Assembly (NCBI RefSeq): GCF_003286085.1
Contig: NW_020825332.1
Location: forward strand, 2,005,171-2,069,170
Reading direction: 5' to 3'
DNA: 64,000 nucleotides
DNA from: Drosophila persimilis
Taxonomy: Eukaryota; Arthropoda; Insecta; Diptera; Drosophilidae
Positions 21,598 through 35,425 of this stretch are shown here, one piece after another. The notes under the pieces were generated by a model. That model was not told the DNA's origin and searched no databases. It saw only the letters and a program-made list of their open reading frames with translations. Made by a program: the position numbers and the translations under genes. Numbering within the stretch: position 1 is the stretch's first letter; every line of letters starts with the position of its first letter.

Positions 21598-23389
21598 TGT
21601 CGCTGCCTTTGCCTTTTGTCTGGCTGCAACAAATTGTTGGCCATAGTTCTTTCCATTGTAGTCGTACTTGTTCCTGCTGATCCTTCGTCCTGCCAGCAGA
21701 GCTGAGCAGCAGCTGGGGATTTGTTGGAGTTCTGGTTAGTTTTAGTGCCGTGTTCTCCTTTCTGCCGCTGCTGCTGCCGCTGCTGCTGCTGTTGCAGGAA
21801 GCTCTGCAGGACTCGGAGACGGAAACTTGTACATTTACAGCATTTTGCAACAGTAATTTTTTGGGTGTTGTTTCCGCCGGCGTTGACAGTTGGCCCCTCC
21901 CCCCCCTCTCGCCCCCTCTCGCCCCTCCCTGCCGCACTGTTTATGGCCAGACAAATGGCAGTCCCCGCAGTGTCGCCGTGCAGCTCCTGGCCTTGGATTT
22001 GAAAGGGTCTCCCATTTGCTTAATGTTTCATCGAGGAGGGCTGCATGCAAAATTCATGATTTACGTTTAAGTGTCATTGGTGTTTAATTATTAAGCGGGC
22101 AGCCAGCGGCAGTGGCAGTCGCTTAAGAGTCACCAGGCGGCAGCCGGGGGGAGTCGATTGCGTCGCACCATCCTCAAGGCATCCCCCAAACTCCCCATTC
22201 GGCACTCACATATCGCTGTTGAGGATTGTATTTGCTCTTACCTGTTCATGGTGGTGGTGCTGGTGGTGGTGGGCGCTGCTTTCCATTTCATTTTCGGGGG
22301 CTCCTTTCGACAGTCGACTGCCCAAAAATGTGAGCATGTTCTCCTTGGGCCTGGGCCTGGGCTCGGGCCTGGGTTTGCTTACATAAATATGCGCACCGGG
22401 CACGCAATGGGGGGTCTGGAGAGCAGCAGCAGCAGCAGTAGGAGTTGGACCACGGAGCTATGGAGCTGGAGCTGGAGCTTGAGCCGGCGACCCTGCACAA
22501 TTTGCAATACTCCGGGGACTTTGCTTCACTCCACTGCCGCACTGCCGCCAGTTGATATGGATACTGGTCTCTGGCTCTCTCTGTGTTCGGTGCTCGGTGT
22601 GGGAGTGGGGCATGTACACATGTGGTGGCAGGGCCCCGCACCTTTGCATGCCCCGCACACATTCCGTGGGGCCAGGCCCAGTGTCAGGGCAACAAAACGT
22701 TCGGGGGACCTGAAAGCAGAAAAGTGAAATTAAATAAATTTTATAACATAATTTACGCTATCAAAACATGCACTACCCGGTCCCGGTCCCATGGGCCTCC
22801 CCCCCCCCCCCCAGCCACTGCACTTGTGTGTCCCGTGTGTCCTGTACGCCCCGAGACCTGCAGCCTGCCGCGTTCCACTCGCACTGTCTCTCTCCTGGCG
22901 GATTGCGGCAGGCGGCAGGCGTCAGCTTTCAGTTCAGTTCTTGCCACTGCCACTGCCACTGCCACCGACACTGCCACTGCCGGGAAGCAGTGAATTGTAG
23001 GCTTCAATTAAATGTTAATTTTACAGAGCTTAAGCATGAAATTCGGTTTTGAACGGGGGATTGGATACGGCAGGATGAGTATCCTCCGACTCCTGCCCCC
23101 ACCTCTCGGCCTCTCAACATCAACTTTTCATTAAGGCAATGTGTATAAAATTGTGTATTTTATGGCTGCATTTTAATCTTTTTTATTGGCAGCTCTCTTT
23201 TCGCTGCCAAACACGAGCACATTTCTCTCGAGCAGAAGCTCACCTAAGGGGGAACCCCCCACCTCCACGGCAGGCCAGAAGGCGGGGGGGGCGGGTGGTG
23301 TCGGAGAGTGCTTTGAAATGCTGTCTTTAAATATAAATACATTTTTGATATAAGCAAAAGCTGCTTTCAGTGCAGCAGATGGTAGCTCT

Positions 23390-23775
23390 TAAGCAGTTAT
23401 GAGACCCCACTGCACGGAGGCCATAGATGTGTGGAGGGAGCTCTGAAGAAGCGACAAAATGTTCCAAATATAAGGAATATTATTGCATTGGATCGAAAGT
23501 GAGAATCAACAACAATTGGAACAGGGAATGGGCGAAAAGGGTCTTCCAGCAAGATTTTACATATTCCGCTCATCCGAAAGCGCTGATTGCTGTTAAGGAC
23601 AAAGAATACGCACATTGTCATGCGCTCAAACTCAAACACGGGTCAGTTGGTAACAGGAAAAGTAGAACTACTTGAAATCGAGACACCCCCCGGACCATTA
23701 AACGACTTGCTCATCCAGATACAAACCTGTTCCTGTGGCCCATTCGCTCATTCGATTCATGCTCCCAAATGACAT
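23390..23775 (+). mobile_element. decayed Helitron-type fragment C
   Basis: A frame at about 23505-23640 reads A-H-P-K-A-L-I-A-V-K-D-K-E-Y-A-H-C-H-A-L-K. This is the same signature as fragment A, but the first Cys of the pair is replaced by Tyr. It is continued in another frame by T-G-K-V-E-L-L-E-I-E-T-P-P and P-L-N-D-L-L (23640-23720). Helitron proteins carry these two blocks in this order, the Cys motif and then G-K-V-x-L followed by a Pro-rich turn. The frame change and Cys loss show it is non-functional. The ends of the element are not visible. Confidence 0.7.
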
Positions 23776-25758
23776 CGTGCGGAGCAACAGAAATAGTTCA
23801 CAGAAGTGCGGCAAATGCTAGTGGGTTTTCCTTTCACATTCCTCTCTCTATTATATCTATTTTATAGAAATGATGCTAGAAAGTTTAAGCTTCCACCAGC
23901 ATTCCATCACTTCTTTTGCATACACATACACATATAGGTGTGTATCTGTGTGTGCATGTGTACGTATGTGTATGTATTTATTCTGAAGCTTGTGAAATTT
24001 TTTTGGTGACCCACTTCGGAGTCGGTTGAGAGCATCGCATTGCACTTGACTTCACCTTTTGCCCCAGCAATTGCTGTGCATCCACAGAGAGGACACACAC
24101 AGAAAGGAAAAAGTGTGGGAGTGGGGAGATGGGGGGGAGATGGAAACATGTTGCAAATAAAATGCATTTGCCACTTGTCCATGCCGCTTGTGTCGTTTGT
24201 TGTGGCGCCCACCCGAAACACATTCAAAACACGCTGCGAACTTGAATACGGGATACCCTCAAGTGTTCATAAAAAAGGCGACCCGACCCCATTCGCCCCC
24301 CACCGAAACACAGAGACCCATAAAATCCATATTGACAGTGTGGCACTCGTAAAGGCAGCAGCGGATCAGAGAGCTGGGGATGGGTTTTTTTGTGGGGCTG
24401 GGGGGCGGGGGCCAGCAAAAAAGAAACCATTGTAATAATGTCCAAAAATATGTTACCAACACGTGTAGCATGCAACACCCATACCCAACACCCACCAGGG
24501 CGGTAAGGGCTGGGGGGAGACAAAAAATATGGAAAATAAACGAAATGTAAAATATTCTGCCCCTGTTGCAGGCAGAAAGGATTTTCAGCCCTCTGAACTC
24601 CATCCCGTTAGCTCCCGTTAGACACGCTTAATCGATGCAGCAGCACCGCCACAGCCGCCCCATCCTGCCGCACTCTGCCCCACTCTGCCCCTGCCCTGTA
24701 TTTTATATACAGGGGATATTTTATTTAACGCCAGCAGCTAGACAGATAGGCAGACAGACAGACAGGCAGGCAGACAGCGACTCGTCGTCCTGGGCCCAGA
24801 CAATGTCAATGCTCAGGCCCGTGTTCGTCATTCCACGCCCCCCCGCCCCCCACACACACACACTGGTATGCATAAAAACATATGAAAAAAAAGGGAACAC
24901 AAAAAATATGCTGACAATAAAAATTTGTTGTCGACTGAAGCGGCTGAGCGGCTCAGTAGCATGCAACATGCTGTTGCACGCCGTGTCCGCCAGGAGGCCA
25001 GACAAATGAAGGAAAAAAAGCCCCCAGAGAGACCACCAATGAAGTGGGGATACCCTTTTTAGAGTGTGGCATGTAGGGGCACGGACAAGGGGCTAATGGA
25101 TGGAGAAGATCATCTCGGGGCTTAAGGATGGCTTAAGCCATGGATGAGGGTATACATCAGGGGGGATCAATCATCTTAAATCTATTTGCACACATCAATC
25201 CCCGCCTTTGGCTCATATTTAATCCTGCGAAAGCCCGAGTGAGCCGTATGCCCCGTGCCGCCAGATAGTTCTGAGCCCAGAGAGCCCCCTCTGGGGGGGG
25301 GTTTTACAAGATCATTGATGGCGAAAGGTAAGTCTCTCACAGTTCAATGCCTGCTTGGCGCCCGACTTCAATGGGGGAGCTGCAATAAAAAAGGCACGGA
25401 ATCTGCCATTGCAATAAAATAGAAACAACTGCGCCTAAAAACCACTCAAGCATACTTTTGGGGCGCCCCCCGGTGCCATCGTGCAGGAGCGAGCCATTCC
25501 ATTGTGCAGGAAGGTGAGGACGGTGAGGACGTGGGGCGTGGGCCATAGTCAAAAGTTACGAAAGCGAACCCGTGAGTGAATGCCCATGGATTGGATCGAA
25601 TAGATGGGGCGGGGCGGGGCGGGGAGGGTAAAGGAACAGATAGAGCCAGAGCAAGAGACAGAGACAAACAGGCATTGACTAGGTAGGTAGGAAAAATAAA
25701 GTCGTAAACCTGAAATAAGCCATCAATGGCATTAAAACCTCCGTCGTTCCCAGTCCTT

Positions 25759-25782
25759 CCCCCCCCCCCCCCCCCCCCCCCC
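25759..25782. repeat. poly-C tract of 24 bases
   Basis: An uninterrupted C run in intergenic DNA. Confidence 0.9.
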
Positions 25783-28700
25783 ACTGACGACGATGGCGAC
25801 ACAGCCCTTTTACAGCACTCATCATGTGCCCGGTTGCCGCCTTTGCTTTTTGGTGGGTGTACAGCGGCGGCGGAGGCGGAGGGGGAGGGGGAGGGGGAGG
25901 GGGGTCGGAGTGGAGGCGTCGCCATGTTTCATTTGTCAAAGTGCTTGGCGGCTTTCGGCGGTGCTTCGCTTCTTGTTGGCGCTCACTGTTTCCAGCATGA
26001 CTGCCGCTTTTTTTTTGCTTTTTTTGTTTTCCTGTGGCTTTTACGTATGAGTAATCTTATAGGCGGGCGCATTACTCATACGCTCAAATCACGCTGCTGT
26101 GTGTGTGTGTGTGTGTGCTTTTTTTTTCATTCTTTCTACCTCCTGGCTCTTGGGGCTCCCCTTTGGTCTTTCCGTTCCTTTTGCCGGTGGCTCACATTTA
26201 AAGTTTCCTGATTACATTGCAAATTATATAATTTCGTTGTTGATTTTTGGCCAAAAGAAGAAAACTTTCTGACAACCCACTTGGTGGTGGAATTAGGGGG
26301 GGTTGGGGAGGTGGGTGGTCTGTCTGCTTGGCCCACTTTCATGGCGTCATCTTATTTAAAAATCAATATTTGCGGTGGGATACGTGTGCGGCATATTAAT
26401 CATACGCAGCGTTGTACTAACCGGAGTCATGTCTGTGATTTCTTTCTCCAGTCGCCTCCCTTCGCCATTCGTTTCGTTTCGTTTCGTTTCGTTTCCCCAT
26501 TCTTTCTTTCATCTCTCGGAGATATCATTTTTAGACACTAATAAAAAGTTTCGACGGGGCAATACGTGTGCGGCTTTGCATTTGCCGCCGGGGGTAGCCA
26601 GGGGAGTAGCCAGGGGAGTAGCCGGGGATCCACCCACTACTCGTATAATACGTATTAGAATATGAAGAGCAGCTGAATGAGTGCCGAGGATGATACGGCT
26701 TCTTTGCCTGTCCCTGACTTCGGCTCCGGCTCTGGCTCCGGCTCTGGCTCTGGCCCTCCCCATGACACTTTCGCATAGTTATAATAAGCAAAGTTTTTCT
26801 GCTGACTGGAGAGTGGAGAGTGGAGGGAGTGGCGCGGGCGATAATCAACGCTGGAACTGCCGGGTTGCCGGGTTAAGTGAGCGTCCGATGTCAAGGCTAA
26901 TGAAACCAGAAAAATCAGCCACAAGAGTGCGCTAATCTCTTGATTTAGCCCAAAAAGGAAATTAACTTAACCGCTCCACCTGCCCCTCGTTTGACCTCAA
27001 TGCGTGGAGTGGGGTGGAGTGGGTGGAGTGACGGGGGTGGGGGGTATGGAATAACATATGAACTCCAATCAACTTGCCCCGCCGCAAACCGCATTTTTCA
27101 TAGTTAGTTCAGCAGCAGATAATTATAGTGTACGATACGAAGTGTGTGTACTTTTGGTCAGCTGTTTTCTCTTTGCCCTGGGAGCAACTTCATGTGTGTG
27201 TGGGGGGGGGGAGAGAGGGGGTGGTGCTCCGAATGAAGACATTAGCAGATGGCGGAGGTTCCACCTCCCACAAGCTGCATAATTGCCAGGCCGCAAATTA
27301 GTTTTATGCAATGCCGCGGCCCAGGTGGGGTCCGACTCCGAGCTGCTCCAGATACTGTTTCTCTTTCGGTTGCTGTTGTCTGCCGCCTGCCGCCCGTCTG
27401 TATGCGCCCCCAAGGATATTAACTATAACTTCAAGTTGGCTTAGCCAAAGCCTGCTCTGGGTCTGAGGTCCCGGTGTGGCTTTTGTTTGTGCAGCCAATA
27501 ACCCGTGCTACCACCAGTAACCGGCAACCAGCTGCCTGCCGCCTGCTGCCTGCCGCCTGCCACCAACAACCAGGCAACATAGCAACACACTAGTAATGGC
27601 CGCCAAGCTCATGAATGTTTGAGGAGCACACGGGCTGCGCCTTTTCATGCGCCTCGCTTCCGGCTTGGAGAAAATTAAACATGGCGTCGGGTGGGGCGGC
27701 GGCGGCGGCTTTTCGTGGAGCCTGTTATTGTTGTCTAGCTGCGTTTTTGTGTGCATATTAATTGGATTATCTGGCAATCTCCCCATATGCGTGTCCGTCC
27801 CCGTTCTTGTGTATCCTCCTAGTCACGTTAATCTCTGGGGAGCCAGGCCCACCGCCTCCTGGCATGCAATTGTTTAAAAAGCATTTGCCCAAACAAAGCG
27901 GGGGAGACGGGGAGCAGGGGAGTCGGGCAAGACGACGGGTTTTTACTGGAGCAAAAAGACGCAAAATCAACATTAGATTCGAGCCCCAGCACAGTCCCAG
28001 CCCCAGCCCCAGCCCCAGCCCCAGCACCCTCTGCATAAATCACTGGCCGCGAAGGGCTGTAGCGAAACAGCAGCTGCTGCTGCCGCTCTCCCCCCCCCCT
28101 CCGCCCACCCGATGGCTGGCCTGTCCAAATATTTATACAATGCCAATGTAAATTAAAAAACAGACAACAACAACAACAACAGCGGGGGCAACAAGTTGGA
28201 ATACAAGAACATAAGCAACGCAGAGGGAAAACAATAACTGCGATTGACTGGCAAACTGGCGAATGGAACTGTGGAATACCCTTCGAGTCAACAGTGGATG
28301 GGTATCCTTTGCGGTGCCCCTTGACGGTAAATGCAAATTATTGTATAGATATAACCAGAGAGGGGGGGGGATCCATTGAAGCGTTAACCCAAAAGGCTGC
28401 TGCAGAAACAGACATAAAATCAAATGAACACACAGAATCCATGGGAAGCAGCCCTGGCCAGGCATCATTAGCCGCCGCCAGGCTGTGGACTAATAAACTA
28501 AGAATTCAGACACACACACACAGCAGAGCAGAGCAGAGCAGAGCAGACCATGGCCCAGACCATGGCCAAGACCCGGGCCCGGGCCCGGGCCCAGGCCAGT
28601 CATCCGCAGCGGATTACACAAACCGACAAACAAGCAGCTTAAAAACCCAGCAGGGTTGTCATGGCTTTACCCAGCAGCGACTGGGCTCGGTGCCTGTGCC

Positions 28701-29830
28701 TCTCCTGGTCACACACCTGTGCCTGGCCAGAAGGGCTCTGGCTCTGGCTCTGGCTATGGCCCTGGCTCTCTGCTCTGATATGCCGGCCTTTGTTGAGTGT
28801 TCACATATTTGATTTTGTGTGCGTAAATTAACAAATAAATGGCATTTTTGTTTGCCCCTGGAGCAGTCAGTCGTCTCTTTGTTTGAACTGGGACTGGGAC
28901 TGGGATTGGGACTGGGATTGGGATTGGGATACGGATTGGCACTGCAACTGGAGACTGGTCAATGATTGGCCTCGGTGCTTCTTTGAAATTTCATAAATAT
29001 CCGTGCAAAATGCGCACAATGCGGCTGGAAACGAATTGGATGGGGGGGAGGGACACTACTCCATCCATGTGTCCTGTGGGGGTCCTCTGTGTGTGTCCTC
29101 CGTGTGTGTCCTCTGTGTGTGTCCTCTGTGTGTGTCCTCTGTGTGTCTTGTACGTGTGTTTACCTTTGTGTTTGTGTCTTTGTCAGCCCTCTTTGTATTT
29201 GACCACAAACAACAGTGCACTTTTCTTTGTTGCATTTTTGCGACTCCCCCCAGCCCCCCATCCATCCACCATCCATCCCCCAGCCCCCATCCCCCTTGGT
29301 TAAAGTCCGTGCGGGCATGCAGCTGACATTACACTTTTGCTGAATGCTTTGAGGGCTCTGTGTGGTTGACTCTGGTTCCGATTCAGTGACTAAAGATGGC
29401 ACTTGAGAGACAGCAGATATTTGCTTTCTACCATTCATAACTAACCCCGGGACGGTGGGGGCGGGGGGCGGCGGGTGGCCCAGCAGGTACAACAGATACA
29501 ACATATTGCTGGACACTTTTTGCGGCATGGTCGCTGTGGCAGTGACTCGCATTAATCCTTGCCCTGGTCCGAGGCATTCGGCAAACAAATTTCTTATTGA
29601 TTGCCGGCGTCCCAGGGGAATCACGACCTCTGCCTCTCACTCTCATCCAAGGACGAAGTCAACTTCTCAATTAAATGGCATGAATGCGTGGACGGGGGGG
29701 TGGGGGGGGGGGGGGGGTCCGGATGGGGGGCTGCCCTCCGCGTTGGACGCGAGCTGTAAATCTCGTGCAGGGAAAACTTTTTAAAATTAAATGACAAACA
29801 CACATAAATAACTGCCATGTGTACGTACGA

Positions 29831-29836
<6 letters not shown>

Positions 29837-29873
<37 letters not shown>
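29837..29873. repeat. (GT)n microsatellite
   Basis: About 18 GT units, among the longest dinucleotide runs of the window. Confidence 0.95.
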
Positions 29874-29877
<4 letters not shown>

Positions 29878-30885
29878 CGCTGCAAAATGCATTTAATTTG
29901 CAGCAAAGTGGCTGATGGCCCGGGCCAAGAAGAAACGAAAGGATGGAGGTGGAGGAGGAGGTGGTGGTGCTGGTGGCCCCCACTGGACTGCTCTTGGCTC
30001 CAGTCGCGTCGGCACCGACTCCAGCGGGCGGTGGGGCGGCTGGGCGATTATTTTGGGTGGGCTTTGGGCCGCTTTTAAAATGATAAAAGTCGCCGCTTGT
30101 CGCGACAGCGCGACGCCGACAAAGCGGCGTAAATTTCAATTAAATGTGAAAGCAAAACAAATTTTAACTTTACTCGCACTCTCAGCCGCCTGGGTTTTTG
30201 GTGCCATGGCCCCCGCCCCGCCCCGCCCCGCCCCGACCCGTCCGTGGGCCCTGGGCTGTTGGCCAAGTTTATGCGTGGGCAAAACTTGTATACAATTCAT
30301 GAACAAATACTCGAGATATATCTTTTGAGGCCCGTCGATAGAGGGGGCATGGAAATACGCGATCTGCCCGGCGCGTATGCACGGCTCAAACTACCGGCGG
30401 ACTTATTCGCCGGGAACACTCGTGTACGCCTAAATGTAATTGTGAATTCCATATTTCACTGCTGTGCCGCCTCTGTGTGTGTGTGTGTGTGGCTCTCTGC
30501 CTCTCTGCCTCTGTGCCTCTGTGCCTGTGGGGCTCTGTGCCTGTGCCTGTGTCTGTGTCTGTGTCTGTGTCTGGGGCATGTAATTGCCAGATTCTTATTG
30601 TTGTTGTTTTTGCGTTTGTTATAATAACAATTACTTGAAAAATACTCCCGATATCAGCGTCAGCGTCAGCGTCGACAGGACCATGCGAAATTATTTAAAT
30701 GCTTTGGCTGTGCGGGGATTACACACAAGTATACACCGACGGGGTGGGGGAGGGGGGGTCTGAGCGAAAGAGAGATAAACACACACACCCAACCGCACAT
30801 ACACCCACTCAGGAGCCTTGTTAAACAATCACAAAAACATACAAGAGCTTTCCCATTATGATCCCAGAGAGACAGAGAGGGAGAG

Positions 30886-30919
<34 letters not shown>

Positions 30920-31798
30920 ATGGCATGCGTGTGGGTCTGACAGAGTTCCGGCCCGGCCCGGCCCGGCCCGGACCAGGGCCCTGGCACGGCCGTCAGACAA
31001 TTTGGTTTAATTGATAGTTTGGATAATGTAATTATAGACAATTGCGTTTCATGCGAAACCGATTTGCTGCCTGCCACTGCCACTGCCAGTGCTGCCCGTC
31101 GATTATAATGGCCAACAATACTCAAGTGATGTCCATGGCGGATAAGAGGGTGTCCGTTGGTATGAGCGATGGTCCGCAAGGAGTGCGGCGGGGCCAATGG
31201 AGACTGAAAAAGTTCCACTTACTAAATGAAAATGGGCGCCAAATGAAGTGCGTCGCCATCAACTGTTATTAAGTTGTAAAACAAAGGGAAAATCCGCACG
31301 TGGGGGGCGGTAATCGTTGGGGGTGGGGGTTTGTGTGTGGGGGGGGCTATACGTATAGCAGGGAATAATCATGCCGTTGCCGTTGCCGTATTGGTCGCCT
31401 CGACTCGTTCTTTGTGCCGCCAGCTGCATCCGCACGTCAATCAATCCGGGGAATGCGGCATCACCTAAAAGAAGACAATGAGTGCAACTCTTTGTTGAGG
31501 GGGGGGGGGCCCAGCCCGGACCCGGACTCTTGGCCGCAGGTACATGCAATTAATTATGGTCATTTTCAGGTGCGCACCGCACAAAAAGAGCCAGCAGCCA
31601 GGAGCCAGGAGCCAGGAGCCGGGAGTACAGCCTTTGGCTGGCATCGAAAATGTCTGGATGGATCCGGCGTCAGTCGTCAAATGAATACTGGCTAAATAAC
31701 AAAGCGGCGCCGCTTTTTCCAATGACTGTTGCATCCTTTTGTCCGGCAAATGGAGAGAGCGGGAGATACGGATGGATAGACAGATAGATAGAGAGGTC

Positions 31799-31855
31799 TC
31801 CACCCGGTCCTCCACCCGGTCCTCCACCCGGTCCTCCACCCGGTCCTCCACCCGG
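31799..31855. repeat. 12-bp minisatellite (TCCACCCGGTCC)
   Basis: Four perfect units and a partial fifth. Confidence 0.95.
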
Positions 31856-32511
31856 AGAGGAGAGTGGGTGGTAAGTGCGCGCAAACAAACGCATAAACGT
31901 TGGCCCCCGGCCGAGTCTCCGAATTAAAACAAATGATGAGGTTTTTCGGCTACTCCCTCGGCCTCCACCGCACTACTCGCACAGCCTGGCATTACAGCTG
32001 CCCTCCAGTGTCCCATTGTCGGGGCAGTAAAATGGCGCCCAATTGGCAATTGGAGCTTCCGGCGGCTCATTGGCTACACCGTCAAATGGCAGCGGGTCCC
32101 CGTCCTCCGTCCTCCGTCCACCAGTCCCCTGGCATAATGCACATCCGTATCTGTATCGATGACAATCGACAATTGGCCTGCCAATTGCACAGCCACCGAC
32201 AGCAGCAACAATGCATCCTGGCCAGACCCCAAAACGGCGGTGGGTCCTCTCCTTGATGCATTTTTATGATGCGGTGTCCGATTTGTGGTGGTTAAGTGAA
32301 AAGCGCGTTGCATCCGCTGTGTCCGTGGCATTTTAAGTATGCCACCCCCGGAGCGATGCACGCAATTTGCTCGGCAGCCTTAAGCTTGATGAAGAAGCAA
32401 TTCCTTGTAGACGGAATGAGATTGGGAGTCCTTAAATGCCAGGCCTTCGCTTTTTGTCACTCCACGGCACTAATAAAATTAATCAACTTTAATGCACTCT
32501 GCCGCCGACTT

Positions 32512-32676
32512 CAGGCTTCAGTCTTCAGCCTCCAGCCTCCAGCTTCCAGCTTCCTGCCCCTGCGACTGCAGGCTTCAGTCTTCAGCCTCCTGCCCCTGCG
32601 ACTGCAGGCTTCAGCCTCCTGCCCCTGCGACTGCAGGCTTCAGTCTCCAGTCTCCTGCCCCTCGGACTGCAGCAGC
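32512..32676. repeat. CTTCAG/CTGCAG-rich minisatellite
   Basis: Variable units of about 29-36 bases built from CTGCCCCTGCGACTGCAGG and CTTCAGTCTTCAGCCTCC. At least three larger units are recognisable. Confidence 0.85.
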
Positions 32677-35188
32677 GGCAGCGCAAATGTTGAATGACTG
32701 AGATAACAATAAATGGAATCCGGCCGTGCAATGCAGGAGGAGAAGGCTCTCTGCCTGCCTCTCCAGCCTCCCGCTCCCGCTCCCGCTCCTGCGGCACTAA
32801 ATAATTTCTAATAAAATAAAATAAATAATGAACGCAGCAGCCCAGCCCAGCCCAGCCAAGCCAAGCAGCCAGACCCAGTCTTAAGACCCCTCCCAGTCCG
32901 AGCCACGTCCAGCCAGACATGGCCAATACGGTCTAGCACCCACGAACACCCCTACAAAGCTCCCTACCTCTCTGGAGAGCGGGAGCTAGGCAGGGGGGGC
33001 GGGGCGGGGAAGAGCCTGCCATATTGCGCAAATATTGCAGTAAGTTGCTTTGGCAATGTGTTTTACTTTTATTGCACTCGAGCCGCCCGGGCGCTGCACA
33101 TTTTTAGCGCCAGTCATAAAATCCGACGAGCAGGCGGAACTCCAGGAACGGCTTCAGCCTCAGCTCCAGCACCAGCTCCAGCTCCAGCGTTAGCTCTAGC
33201 TTGGGACCCGGACCCGGACCGGTCTCCTGGCTAGCACATTTTTCCAATTTTAAGGCTGAGTAGCGCGCACGGCGAACGCCAAATGACCGTAGAAATGATT
33301 GCCAATGCCTGGGCTTTGGGTGGAGGCGGCACCCGGTTAGAGGTGGCGTTGGCGGTGGCTGGCTGGCAGCCTGATGTGGCATTGGCAGTTGCGTAACCAG
33401 GCAACGCCGGAGCGGCAACAACAAGGGTCATTGGTTGACTGAATGCGTGGGTGGTGGGAGGGGGGGGTCCAGTGCCAGCCGTCGGGGATTCGCACTAAGC
33501 CTGCCCCATCGTTGCTGCCGCTGCCGCTGCCGCTGCTGCTGTTATTTGCCTTTGCTTATTTGCTAAAAATAAAATCAAACTGCAATGCCCGGCCACGACA
33601 TAATAAAAGAAATTGCGTGAAAGGCGGCTTAAAGGCCAGAATGTCTCTGCCTCACTTTACGACTCAAACTAGGACTCACAGGAGACAGCCGAGGCAGCCC
33701 CTTCCCATTTTGCCCCTTTGGGCCCAGCCAGATCCTTTAGATCCTTAAGTTCCTTTAGCCTTAGTCGCCTGCTTAGACCATGATGTGCTTCAATTAGCTC
33801 TAGTCGAGTCCGTGATTCATCTGGGGGAAGGCCGCTTCTCTGCCATTTCTATCGAAGAATGATTAAGTACTTTTATTATTTTTTTGTTTTTCTTTTTTTC
33901 TTTCTTCTTTTTTTGTGTGTGTTTTATTGCCTTTTTTTGTGTGTGTCTTGTTGTCAACGCAATTTCAATTTATATTTATGTCCTTTTAAAGCACTTTTAT
34001 GAGCTGGCAACCTCCTACACACAGTGAACGCCTCCCTTCTATCGGCACGATGCGATGGCACATTTAGCGATTTTAAAGTAATAAACTTGGCCCATGTACT
34101 GGCCATCAAGCGAGGCCATTAAACTTGCAGGCGAGGCCGGGCCGGGCCGGCTCCTTGGGCCTGTTAGTTTTCGGAAATTGGCGCGTTCTCCGCATTGAGT
34201 GACATCTATTAATCGTCTGGCAGTCATTTCAGCTCTGGAGACAAGGCTGTTGCTGGGAACCACCGGAAATGCTGGCCCATAAATCACCAGAGAACTTCAT
34301 TAGACACATTTCATGTTCCATGTTCTATGTTCTATGCTCTGTTCCATGTTCGGTTCTGCTCGGTTCTGGATGCTCCTCTTTTGTGCTTGTCTTAGATGTG
34401 GTCGCAGGACAGCTGTCCTGTCAGTGGCTGTTGGCTAATTAAGACGACAGCCTTCGATTGGGTGGCCTGGCCATGGCCTGGCCTGATGCTACCGAAAAGG
34501 TTATTAATAATGCCCGGTTCGATGGTTCGATGGTTCGATGGTTCAAAATCAAACCCAAGATGGTCCCCAAGCGAATGGAATTGTTTTTGAACCACAGCTG
34601 TGGGCTTGGCTCCTAAGCACTTTGTTAACATTGTTCGTAAATGGGTTGAGGGCTCGGCGGCTCGGCGACTCCTGTCTGGCCACATTCCGAACTGGAATTG
34701 TGGTCAACTTGTCATTCTTCGGGCTAGCACTTCTCAGAATTTGTGTCTGTGTCTTGGATTGCTTGTCCGTTGTCCGTTGTCGGTTGTGTCGTTTATTGGG
34801 GAAACACCAGCTCGACTGTTGCCAAAACAGTTTGCGGTTACCAAATTCAGGCAAAAACTGTGCACTGCATAAAAACGCATTCACAAATCGGTTTATGGCC
34901 TGGTCTGGAAAAACATAATCCCGTTGAGCGGAAGGTGAGGAAAATGCTTTCAGGCACAAAGGCAAAAAAGTTCTCTTCCTGCTACTCGTATCAAAAAAGC
35001 AAAACATTTTGTAAAATTCGAAATGTGAGAAAATGAATATTGTGCATGTTTTTGCACTGGCTGATAAATATTAGAAATACCTTCTATGAAATAGTATCCT
35101 CAAAGGGATTTTAAAGAGCCTTAAAGCCCAAAGCCTCTCTCACGGTGATTTCAATAGAAATTCAATTGCCTTTCAATTAGGGGACATT

Positions 35189-35425
35189 TTACTCAGTCGG
35201 CATCAATCGAACCTGATATCCTTGCGAGCATCGTGGCTCGTCTGGCACATAGTATGTCCATTTGGTCCTTTTTGGCATAATTGAATAATAAACATCTCGC
35301 TGTTGCAAAACTAAATTTCTAGCTGACATTTTTGGGGCAACTAGACTGTGTCTTGCAACACACCCATTACCCGACGGTCTCTCCAGAAGGTGGCTTCCGC
35401 CGCCCAAAATCCATTGTATGGCCAT
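35189..35425 (-). CDS. possible 78-residue ORF, unknown
   Basis: The frame from ATG (35425-35423) to TAA (35191-35189) encodes a protein without low-complexity sequence, with a C-terminal part K-W-T-Y-Y-V-P-D-E-P-R-C-S-Q-G-Y-Q-V-R. It lies in a patch of intergenic DNA almost free of microsatellites. No signal peptide or recognised domain is present and no splice partner was found. It may be a small gene, the last exon of an unseen gene, or chance. Confidence 0.25.
   Translation of the reverse strand: MAIQWILGGGSHLLERPSGNGCVARHSLVAPKMSARNLVLQQRDVYYSIMPKRTKWTYYVPDEPRCSQGYQVRLMPTE

Noticed and set aside
28576..28598. GGGCCC-rich palindromic tract as a possible hairpin or regulatory element
   Set aside because: It is a short CCCGGG tandem repeat whose self-complementarity follows from its unit; nothing else supports a function.
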